Assembly: GCA_900555375.1 (NCBI GenBank)
Contig: USLC01000009.1
Coordinates: 1-13,995 of the forward strand
Direction of reading: 5' to 3'
DNA from: an uncultured Eubacteriales bacterium
GTDB taxonomy: Bacteria > Bacillota > Clostridia > Monoglobales > Monoglobaceae
DNA length: 13,995 nt
Shown: in pieces, positions 1-6,528 of the stretch
Layout of the letters: each line of letters opens with the position of its first letter
Position numbering within the stretch: the first letter of the stretch is position 1
Made by a program: the position numbers and the translations under genes
Notes under the pieces: model-generated
The model's input: only the letters and a program-made list of their open reading frames with translations
What the model was told of the DNA's origin: nothing
The model's database searches: none

Positions 1-518
1 AGATACTGCGCAAAAATAGCAGTTATAACCGCCGAAAAGGCAATGTGAACCGCGGCGCTGCCTCTTTTAAACAAAAGCATCCACAGCGGCGCAAGAATCT
101 CGAACTGAACCAGCACGATTATAAAATAAAAGTGTGCCCATATATCGCCGCATATAAGCCGCCACACAAGGTCGCTTGCGCCGAACTTATACATACCCGT
201 CCTGCAAAAATACAGATAGTACAGCACCGCCCAAAACACATACGGCAGAATTACCCTGAAAAATCTTGACACATAATACCTTGCAAAATCTATTCCGTCA
301 CCTTTATGCAGGAAAAGCTTAACTCCGCTGAGCAGCAGAAATCCCTGAACCACGAACGAAGAAAGCTTCTGTGCCGAAAAAACACCCGTGAAAAATGCAG
401 TATCCTTCGGCATTTCGGTCACAACCTCCGATGATATATGAATAAATATCACTATAAGACAAAACACAATATTCAAAAACATTATATCGGCTTTGCGCCC
501 CCGCGCAGTCTTACTCAT
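1..518 (-). CDS. Acyltransferase family 3 membrane protein, N-terminal part (3' end beyond the window)
   Basis: Reading the minus strand from an ATG at 518 gives 172 open codons that run off the left edge, so only the N-terminal part is present. The protein is very hydrophobic, with segments near residues 11-33, 50-68, 84-103 and 120-147 and the start of another at the edge. A histidine in the first segment (H27, in IFIHISSE), a basic patch before a helix (SRFFRVILPYVFW) and AHFYF leading into a helix ending LAPLW are typical of acyltransferase family 3 (O-acetyl or succinyl transfer to surface glycans or antibiotics). The acceptor cannot be predicted. The start is supported by GGAGAG at 525-530; an in-frame ATG at 533 has no ribosome binding site. 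It is divergent from veg and has its own promoter and a possible operator. Confidence 0.82.
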   Translation of the reverse strand, partial: MSKTARGRKADIMFLNIVFCLIVIFIHISSEVVTEMPKDTAFFTGVFSAQKLSSFVVQGFLLLSGVKLFLHKGDGIDFARYYVSRFFRVILPYVFWAVLYYLYFCRTGMYKFGASDLVWRLICGDIWAHFYFIIVLVQFEILAPLWMLLFKRGSAAVHIAFSAVITAIFAQY

Positions 519-547
519 AATCCGCTCTCCCATATTTAAAATCTGAC

Positions 548-589
548 TTCAGTATATCTTAATTAACGAAAAAAGTCAAGAATACTGAA
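548..589. promoter_or_regulatory. Inverted repeat bracketing the acyltransferase promoter, possible operator
   Basis: TTCAGTAT at 548-555 is repeated inverted as ATACTGAA at 582-589. The arms are 34 bases apart centre to centre, about three helical turns. One arm overlaps the -10 box of the minus-strand promoter and the other lies immediately upstream of its -35 box. The placement suggests a two-site repressor, but no regulator is identified. Confidence 0.4.
551..579 (-). promoter_or_regulatory. Sigma-A promoter of the acyltransferase gene
   Basis: On the minus strand, TTGACT (574-579) is followed after exactly 17 bases by TATACT (551-556). This predicts a transcript start near 544 and a leader of about 26 nt before the ATG at 518. 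It is one mismatch from consensus in each box. Both boxes lie within or beside the inverted repeat at 548-589. Confidence 0.72.
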
Positions 590-627
590 ATTTTTAACTC
601 ATATAGAATTATTTGTAACACAATTTT

Positions 628-649
628 AAAATAATTGTAAAATAATTGT
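628..649. repeat. Tandem 11-bp direct repeat upstream of the veg promoter
   Basis: The 11-mer AAAATAATTGT occurs twice without a gap, at 628-638 and 639-649, ending 9 bases before the veg -35 box. The copies are one helical turn apart, so they face the same side of the DNA. It could be an UP-element-like A/T tract or a protein-binding site; simple A/T bias is also possible. Confidence 0.45.
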
Positions 650-658
650 CTTTTTGTA

Positions 659-687
659 TTTACAAAACCGAAAAAATATGATATAAT
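659..687 (+). promoter_or_regulatory. Strong sigma-A promoter of veg
   Basis: TTTACA (659-664) is followed after 17 bases by a perfect TATAAT (682-687). A TG one base before the -10 box makes it an extended -10. The expected transcript start is near 694. The quality of this promoter fits the strong veg promoter known in Bacillus subtilis. Transcription from here leaves a leader of about 160 nt before the veg start codon. Confidence 0.8.
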
Positions 688-693
688 ATATTC

Positions 694-853
694 AATTTGG
701 AGAAGAAGCAGAAACTGACCGTAATTTATTATGACTGTTTATATACCGCTGCACATTGACAAAACAACGCTTTAAGAGGCATCTGACTTTCAGCAGCATA
801 TATTTATGCGTCTTTCTTTAAAAACATAATCATTTTTAAAGGGGTGTTGTTTT
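694..853 (+). other. veg 5' leader of about 160 nt with an A/U hairpin at the ribosome binding site
   Basis: Between the predicted transcript start and the TTG start of veg there is no convincing gene. The clearest structure is a perfect 9-bp hairpin, CTTTAAAAA (816-824) with TTTTTAAAG (833-841) around an 8-base loop. Its 3' arm ends on the first G of the GGGG Shine-Dalgarno. A smaller GCATA/TATGC hairpin lies at 796-809. No riboswitch class is recognised. The end points are inferred from the promoter. Confidence 0.4.
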
Positions 854-1120
854 TTGTACGTACAGAATGATTTAAGCAGAATAAAGACAAGTCTTTCCAA
901 CAACGTTGGTCACAAAGTCAGGCTTAAAGCCAAGCAGGGCAGAAAGCAGGTTATCGTGCGCGAGGGCGTAATCGAAGGAATTTATCCGAGTATTTTTACA
1001 GTTAAACTCGATGTTCAAAACGACATACCAACCAGCGAGAGACGTGTTTCTTACAGCTATGCCGATGTTTTGACCCGAACCGTTGAGCTTGTTGTGTGCG
1101 AGCCCGACAGCGAAGACTAA
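854..1120 (+). CDS. veg: Veg family protein (DUF1021)
   Basis: An 88-residue protein from a TTG start, preceded by AAAGGGGTG (838-846) at good spacing; no ATG or GTG fits better. The central and C-terminal parts (VRLKAKQGRKQ, YPSIFTVKLD, RVSYSYADVLTRTVEL) match the Veg family, whose RVSYSYAD-TETVEL segment is nearly invariant in Firmicutes. Veg is a small cytoplasmic protein of about 85-90 residues; in Bacillus subtilis it is reported to stimulate biofilm formation by antagonising the repressor SinR, but its biochemical role is unclear. The length is normal. It is the only plus-strand gene in the window, is monocistronic, has a strong promoter and ends in its own terminator, so high expression is likely. 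In Clostridia lacking a SinR matrix circuit, the role may differ. Confidence 0.93.
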   Translation: MYVQNDLSRIKTSLSNNVGHKVRLKAKQGRKQVIVREGVIEGIYPSIFTVKLDVQNDIPTSERRVSYSYADVLTRTVELVVCEPDSED

Positions 1121-1135
1121 TTTATATGAAATGCC

Positions 1136-1181
1136 CGGCGCAGAAGAGGTTATGCCGCTTCTGCGCCGATTTTTTATTTTT
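1136..1181 (+). terminator. Intrinsic terminator of veg
   Basis: An 11-bp perfect stem, CGGCGCAGAAG (1136-1146) with CTTCTGCGCCG (1158-1168), has an 11-base loop and is followed by a T-rich run (1170-1181). The run overlaps the stop codon of convergent rdgB (1174-1176). On the minus strand the hairpin is not followed by a clear T-run, so it may stop rdgB transcripts less efficiently. Confidence 0.88.
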
Positions 1182-1764
1182 GAATCAGATATTCTCTGAA
1201 CTTTTTCAGCGCCGCAAAGCGATGGCTTAAAGCATTTTTTATGTGCGGCGGCAGCTGCCCCATTGTTCTGTCGTACCTTTCTACATAGAATACAGGGTCG
1301 TACCCGAAGCCGCCGTCTCCAACCGGCTTCAGGCTGATGAATCCCTCACATTCCCCGCGAAAGGTCACCGTTTCCTCTCCGGGCTTTGCAAGCGCGATAA
1401 CGCATACAAACTTTGCCGCACGCTTGTCAAAATTTACCCCGTCGAGAGCCGCCATAAGCTTTTCTATATTTTCTTGGTCGGTGGCGTCTTCACCCGCGTA
1501 CCGCGCCGTATAGACCCCGGGCGCACCGCCGAGAAAGTCAACGCAAAGTCCGCTGTCGTCCGCTATTGTCGGTCTTTTTGTTGCACGCATTATTGTTTCG
1601 GCTTTCTTTACAGCATTTTCTTCAAACGTCTTTCCGTCCTCTACAACCGAGATGTCACCCGCACCCGCCTCGGTCTGAGTGATAACGTCAAAATCAGCGC
1701 CGAGAATGGTCTTTATCTCCTCTGCTTTATGCTTATTTTTGCTTGCAAGTACAAATGTGTTCAT
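1174..1764 (-). CDS. rdgB: RdgB/HAM1-family XTP/dITP diphosphatase
   Basis: A 196-residue protein of normal family length. It hydrolyses non-canonical purine triphosphates (ITP, dITP, XTP) to monophosphates and pyrophosphate, keeping deaminated purines out of DNA and RNA in the cytoplasm. Family hallmarks in order: the N-terminal substrate loop SKNKHKAEE (S8, N10, K13, E16), the catalytic ADDSGL (D69, D70), GAPGVYTARYAG (80-91), GGFGYDPVF (151-159) and K176-N-x2-SHRFAAL near the C-terminus. The ATG at 1764 is preceded by GAGAGG at slightly long spacing. It is the last gene of the minus-strand run, 52 bases after addB, so probably co-transcribed with it. Pairing nucleotide sanitation with a recombination nuclease is sensible, since deaminated bases lead to strand breaks, but this functional link is inference. 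Confidence 0.95.
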   Translation of the reverse strand: MNTFVLASKNKHKAEEIKTILGADFDVITQTEAGAGDISVVEDGKTFEENAVKKAETIMRATKRPTIADDSGLCVDFLGGAPGVYTARYAGEDATDQENIEKLMAALDGVNFDKRAAKFVCVIALAKPGEETVTFRGECEGFISLKPVGDGGFGYDPVFYVERYDRTMGQLPPHIKNALSHRFAALKKFREYLIQK

Positions 1765-1816
1765 TCTTATGCATCCTCTCTTCTTTATATTTTATTGTTT
1801 ATATAAAATCCGTCTG

Positions 1817-4800
1817 TTACTGCTTGTCGGGTCTTCCGCACGACACCCCAAAGAGGCAGTATTGACACGCGTCATACTTAAAGCCGCTGACATACGGCTC
1901 TGCCTTTATGTTTCCTTCATATATCTCTTTGGCAGAGGCGGCGATTTTTTCATTCGCCGCTTTGATTCGCCTTTCAAGCTCCTCGGGCGAGACAAGCGAG
2001 TCCGCTCCCTTGGGGAAATACTTTTCACCGTTCTCGCCGCCTTTGCTGAACCCCGCCACGACAAGCGAATCGCTGTTCAGCCAGCCACCGAAGGCGACCT
2101 CTTTGTTAATCAGCTTTTCTACCTCTGCATCAGAGCTTGCCTTGATATCCTCTGCATTTATAATCGGGTCTGTCATCTGCATATAAAGCATTGCCGCAGG
2201 GCTTGACTTCATTCTTTTGCATATTATGTCAGAGTACAAAAGCGGCTGAAACTTAACCCCCGCCGCGGCGAGCTCGGCATCAAGCGCGGTTTCTGACGAT
2301 TTGTAATCAACAATGCTGATATAGTTTTTTCCGTCTATGACCGCCGCGTCGGCGCGGTCAATACGCCCTCTCAGCAGCGCAATCTCTTTGTCGTCTTCGT
2401 CTCTGACGGACAGTGCGGGAATGTCGCCGCCCGTTTCTATCGTCAGCTCGTTTCCTATCGGTCTGAACATACTCGAGCGGTAAAACTTGACCGTCTCCCA
2501 CGCGGTTCTCGCTGCTATTCCCTGCATTCTTGTCACGATATATTTATAGTATGCCGACGCCTCATACATAAGCCCGTCAGTTTTTTCCGCCTCTTCTCTT
2601 ACCATATCATATATTCTGCCGTAACAGTCCTCACGCGTGATTGCAAAATAGTCGCCGCCCGTCTTTTGAATATCCGAAAAATACCGATACAGCGCATTGT
2701 GCTGAATGCTTCCCATATTCTGCGGCTTGATTCCCGCCTTTTCGCGTTCTGCCGCAAGCAGCCCGTACTGCATAAAATATGCAAATGCACAGGAATTGTA
2801 TTTTTCAAGCTTTGAAGCGCTGAGCATCAGCGTATCGCCGTAAATCGCACGCACGCTTTCCTTTTTCAGCCTCTCGGGTTGCGGAGAGCTTATGCCGCTT
2901 ACGATTCTTATAAGCTCATCTTTATACTCGGCATCTGCCGAAAAGTACTCGTACAAGAGCCGACCCGTATCGGATAACAGCTCTGTGTCTCCCTTTGCCT
3001 TTGCAAGCATAGAGCACAGTATGTCAAACGCTGCCCTCTTGCCCTCCGCTCCGTACATTTCGTCACCGTATGCCGACGGCGTTTCAATATTCATATTTTT
3101 AAAAACGCTGCCGACAATTCTTTTTATTATCGGCGAGGGATTAAGCTCCGCCCCGTCGCTGTCTGCCGAAGAGTAAAACAGATAAAGCTTTTCGGCAGCG
3201 GCGGTCAGGGTTGAATAAACAAGCAGCTGCTCCTCCGCGAGCTTTGCGTCAAGAACGGGGGCAAGTCTGACCCCAAGCTTTTGAAGCTGCAATCTTTCCG
3301 CATCCGAAATCAGCCCCTCCGAGGTATGAGCCGCGGGAAAGACCCCCTCGTTCATCCCGAGGGCAATAACTATCGGCGTATTTTCGCTTCTGAATCTGTC
3401 GATTTGGCTGAACACAACGCCGCCCTGGGTCTGAGGCGTAAGCCCGACCGAAATCCCTCCGCACGCGCTTTTGAACAAATCATAAAAATCCTGCCACGTT
3501 ATATTTTCGCCGTCCATCAGCGCTGAAATCTGCGTCAGTACGGATATCACGCTGTTCCACACCTGACGGTACTCGTCCGCAAGGTAGGGCATATCTTTAT
3601 TTTTAAAGCCCTCGCAGATTGACTTAACCTTTTCCGAAAGCTTTAAGCTGTCAAACGCTTTTAAAATCACATCGCATATCTGCTTTGCGGTCTTTCTTCC
3701 GCTCAGCCCGCCCGTAAGATACTGCGGAAGAGCGCACAGCGCCGCACGCGTTTTGTTTACGGACTCTATATCATAGCCTTCGGGGCTGTAGGTCCACTCT
3801 TCTCTGCCCCACTCGCCGTATGTCGGCGAGACGGCAAGAATATAATTTTCAAACATATCGATATCATAATCCGATACATCGATTATGCCCGAGCGCGCTA
3901 TTGCCATCACTCTGTCATACGAGTATCCGTAAGCGGCAATCTCAAGCGCCGCGCACAACATCACGGTCAGCGGCTTTGTAAGAATACTTCTGCGCGTATC
4001 GAGAAAAATATCTATTCCGCGGCTTGCAAAAACAGACGGCATAATTCTGTTATAAGTATCTGTATTTCCCGCAAGAATCAAAAAGTCCGAGAATCGGCGT
4101 TTTTCGGTTCTGCAAAGCCGAACAATCAAGTCCGCCGCCGCCTCTGCCTCGCGGTAGGGGTTGCCAAGCTTAAGAATATGAATATCCGCGGGCGCTTCCT
4201 CCCTTGCCTTAGGGCGGCTTGAAAAATAATTTTGCCGCAGATATGCCAGGTCGGATTCTTTGTCGGAATCCTCAACAAAAATCGGCTCCGATACTTTAAC
4301 ATTCAGATTTTCGGCAAGCTCAGTAAGCTTGCGGCAGGTTTCCGCGATCGGTTCAAATAAAGCCGAAGGTTTTTTGATATCGTCGCAGCATATCGATACG
4401 GTGATGTCCATAAGCTTCATAAGCTCTTCCACCGCATTATATTCCACGGGCGTAAACGACCGAAAATGCAAAACAAACAGTTCTCCGCGCAGAAATCCGC
4501 AGTTTGCAAGCTTAGGACATACCAGGGCAAGATTATCTTCCGCATCCGCCGCACTCTCTTCCATATAATTATTAAATGTTTCAAGAATCAGCGCAATATC
4601 CTCAAGCTTTCGGCTCAGCTCATCGCTGTCTGCCCCTGCCTCGGCTATTTTCAGCATCTCCGCCGAGACCCCGTATCGCTTAAACTCTGAAACAAGCGAA
4701 ACAATCTCTGACGAAAAGCCTCTGCGCGTCACAGCCGAAGCCAAGTACGTCATCTTTTTTCTGACCGCGCGAATCGTTCTTGCGGCAATAATCTGCCTGC

Positions 4801-5050
4801 CCGCGCCGTCGATATACTTAAGCCGAAGAGGCCCGAGCTTTGATAAAACAAGATTGCACAGCCTTGAAAATGTTATAACCTTTATCCTTGTCTGCGCTGC
4901 TATTCCAAAATCCTGTATCACCGACTTTTCAGCCGAGAGCGAGAACTGTTCGGGCACAAGAATCCATACAGAGTCTTTTGCCGTCTTTATTTTATTTTTG
5001 ATATACAAATCTTTGTCCGAACCATCCGTTCCGTAAATTATATTCAGCAT
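1817..5050 (-). CDS. addB: AddB subunit of the AddAB helicase-nuclease (ATP-dependent helicase/deoxyribonuclease subunit B)
   Basis: A 1077-residue protein; AddB proteins are about 1100-1170. With AddA it resects double-strand breaks for RecA-dependent repair. The C-terminal RecB-type nuclease is intact: H784 (GSIQHNAL), D898 (GRIDRAD), D915-Y-K917 (IVDYKSS) and Q935/Y939. The iron-sulphur cysteines are also present: C754 (YNSCAFAYF) and C1062-x2-C1065-x5-C1071 at the end. The N-terminal Walker A found in many AddB proteins is degraded: GTDGSDKD at residues 7-14 replaces GxxGSGKT, with D12 for glycine and D14 for Thr/Ser. The start at 5050 has AGGAG at 5057-5061; a TTG at 5065 extends the frame but lacks a site. 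No addA lies on either side, although addB-addA order is usual. The gene sits 66 bases after a symporter gene and 52 before rdgB. Confidence 0.93.
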   Translation of the reverse strand: MLNIIYGTDGSDKDLYIKNKIKTAKDSVWILVPEQFSLSAEKSVIQDFGIAAQTRIKVITFSRLCNLVLSKLGPLRLKYIDGAGRQIIAARTIRAVRKKMTYLASAVTRRGFSSEIVSLVSEFKRYGVSAEMLKIAEAGADSDELSRKLEDIALILETFNNYMEESAADAEDNLALVCPKLANCGFLRGELFVLHFRSFTPVEYNAVEELMKLMDITVSICCDDIKKPSALFEPIAETCRKLTELAENLNVKVSEPIFVEDSDKESDLAYLRQNYFSSRPKAREEAPADIHILKLGNPYREAEAAADLIVRLCRTEKRRFSDFLILAGNTDTYNRIMPSVFASRGIDIFLDTRRSILTKPLTVMLCAALEIAAYGYSYDRVMAIARSGIIDVSDYDIDMFENYILAVSPTYGEWGREEWTYSPEGYDIESVNKTRAALCALPQYLTGGLSGRKTAKQICDVILKAFDSLKLSEKVKSICEGFKNKDMPYLADEYRQVWNSVISVLTQISALMDGENITWQDFYDLFKSACGGISVGLTPQTQGGVVFSQIDRFRSENTPIVIALGMNEGVFPAAHTSEGLISDAERLQLQKLGVRLAPVLDAKLAEEQLLVYSTLTAAAEKLYLFYSSADSDGAELNPSPIIKRIVGSVFKNMNIETPSAYGDEMYGAEGKRAAFDILCSMLAKAKGDTELLSDTGRLLYEYFSADAEYKDELIRIVSGISSPQPERLKKESVRAIYGDTLMLSASKLEKYNSCAFAYFMQYGLLAAEREKAGIKPQNMGSIQHNALYRYFSDIQKTGGDYFAITREDCYGRIYDMVREEAEKTDGLMYEASAYYKYIVTRMQGIAARTAWETVKFYRSSMFRPIGNELTIETGGDIPALSVRDEDDKEIALLRGRIDRADAAVIDGKNYISIVDYKSSETALDAELAAAGVKFQPLLYSDIICKRMKSSPAAMLYMQMTDPIINAEDIKASSDAEVEKLINKEVAFGGWLNSDSLVVAGFSKGGENGEKYFPKGADSLVSPEELERRIKAANEKIAASAKEIYEGNIKAEPYVSGFKYDACQYCLFGVSCGRPDKQ

Positions 5051-5066
5051 TAATATCTCCTGCAAT

Positions 5067-5110
5067 CAAAATGTTGCGCTGACAAGCCAAACCGACCCGC
5101 CGCGCAACAT
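5067..5110 (-). terminator. Hairpin after the symporter gene, weak terminator or processing site
   Basis: A perfect 9-bp stem, GCGCAACAT (5102-5110) with ATGTTGCGC (5071-5079) around a 22-base loop, starts 6 bases after the symporter stop codon. On the minus strand only four T's follow (TTTTG), so readthrough into addB is likely. The addB ribosome binding site begins about 6 bases beyond the T's, so this element may lower addB/rdgB expression relative to the transporters. Confidence 0.5.
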
Positions 5111-5116
5111 AAAATA

Positions 5117-6502
5117 CTATTTAATTATCATTGATATATATCCCTGCGCCCATACAATAAGAATTATCAGCGGAAGAATATATTTTATATAAAATCTGAG
5201 GCACTTAGGAAGGGTAATTCCCTTTTCGCCCGTATTTACCTCTTTTATGAAATTGCTCCAGCCCCATCCGTGCTTGTTATAAGTACAGAATATCACATAG
5301 AAGAACGAACCGAGAGGAAGTACATTGTTGCTTATAACAAAATCCTCTAAATCCATCAGCGATTTTCCGCCAAGCTGAATAAATGACCACATATTGTTTC
5401 CAAGCACCGCGGGCAGCGATAAAACAAACACCAGACAAATGTTTATCGCCGCTATCTGCTTACGGCTGAACTTTGTAAGCTCTATCCAGAATGACATTAT
5501 ATTCTCAAACACGCCTATAACCGTCGAGAATGATGCAAATATCATAAACAGGAAGAAAAGCGAACCTATTATTCTTCCGGCCGGCATTGTGTTGAATATG
5601 CTTGACAGCGTTGTAAACAAAAAGCTTGACCCTACGCTTCCCGCATCGGCAGTAACGCCGTTGTTATAAGTAAAGCACGCGGGAAAGATAATAAGCCCCG
5701 ACATTATCGCGACAAGCGTATCGAGAGATACGATGGTCAGCGACTCTCCCAGAAGGCGGCGGTCTTTGTCAATGTAACTTCCGAAGATGGCTATAGAGCC
5801 CATACCTATAGACAGGGTAAAGAATGCCTGACCCATAGCCGATGTAACCACCGTCCACACACCTGCCTCCTTTAAATGCTCAATCGAAGGCACAAGATAA
5901 AATCTTAATCCCTCTTTTGCATTTGAAAGCGTGCAGCAATAGATTGCAAGACCAAGCATAAGCACAAACAGTGCTATCATCATAACCTTTGTTATTCTTT
6001 CAACGCCGTTTTGAAGCCCGAGAGAGCATATCCCGAAGCAAATCAGAATTACGCCCAGCGTTGAGACAATATTAAGCCCCGTATTTGTAACCATTGCGCC
6101 GAAATGAGCGGGAAGCTCGGCGTTCGGCACGTTCATAATCGAACCCGACAAATACTTAAAAAAGTAAACAAGCATCCATCCCGATATAACGGTGTAGAAC
6201 ATCATAAGAAGATAATTTCCGCCTATGCCCAGATACTTCATAAAATGCCACTTCTGACCCGGCTTTTCAAGCACCTCAAACGATGACGCTATACTTCTCT
6301 TGCTCGCTCTGCCGACGGCAAGCTCTGCCGTCATTGCCGGAATCCCGAGCAGAATTAAAAACAATACATATATAAGCACAAAAACCGCACCGCCATATGC
6401 CCCCGTGGTTATCGGAAATCTGTATACGTTTCCGAGACCGATTGCACAGCCCGCCGATATAAGTATAAATCCCAACCGCGAGCCAAATTTTTCTCTCTCC
6501 AT
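5117..6502 (-). CDS. Sodium:neurotransmitter symporter (NSS/SNF) family transporter
   Basis: A 461-residue integral membrane protein with about 11 predicted membrane segments. It belongs to the LeuT-fold Na+-coupled amino-acid/neurotransmitter symporters; bacterial members such as MhsT and TnaT import amino acids. The signature first helix is clear: SRLGFILISAGCAIGLGN then VYRFP (residues 8-30), where the usual tryptophan of GNVWRFP is tyrosine. The helix 6 region GQAFFTLSIGMGSIAIFGSY (about 225-244) is also characteristic. The C-terminus ends after the segment near 440-458, so the protein lacks helix 12, as in many bacterial 11-helix NSS proteins. The ATG at 6502 has GGGAG six bases upstream. 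It follows the CorC-family gene by 26 bases, so the two are co-transcribed. The substrate cannot be assigned. Confidence 0.92.
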   Translation of the reverse strand: MEREKFGSRLGFILISAGCAIGLGNVYRFPITTGAYGGAVFVLIYVLFLILLGIPAMTAELAVGRASKRSIASSFEVLEKPGQKWHFMKYLGIGGNYLLMMFYTVISGWMLVYFFKYLSGSIMNVPNAELPAHFGAMVTNTGLNIVSTLGVILICFGICSLGLQNGVERITKVMMIALFVLMLGLAIYCCTLSNAKEGLRFYLVPSIEHLKEAGVWTVVTSAMGQAFFTLSIGMGSIAIFGSYIDKDRRLLGESLTIVSLDTLVAIMSGLIIFPACFTYNNGVTADAGSVGSSFLFTTLSSIFNTMPAGRIIGSLFFLFMIFASFSTVIGVFENIMSFWIELTKFSRKQIAAINICLVFVLSLPAVLGNNMWSFIQLGGKSLMDLEDFVISNNVLPLGSFFYVIFCTYNKHGWGWSNFIKEVNTGEKGITLPKCLRFYIKYILPLIILIVWAQGYISMIIK

Positions 6503-6528
6503 TTTACTCTCCCATTAATTTATTTTTC

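Noticed and set aside
731..775. A 14-codon ATG ORF in the veg leader
   Set aside because: There is no Shine-Dalgarno at usable spacing; the GGAGAAG at 699-705 is too far upstream.
1243..2206. Overlapping plus-strand open frames of 187 and 175 codons opposite rdgB and addB
   Set aside because: Both are antisense to genes with conserved motifs and have low-complexity products without recognisable domains.
5051..5065. Upstream TTG start for addB at 5065
   Set aside because: It has no ribosome binding site, and the AGGAG at 5057-5061 fits the ATG at 5050, which begins the conserved N-terminus.
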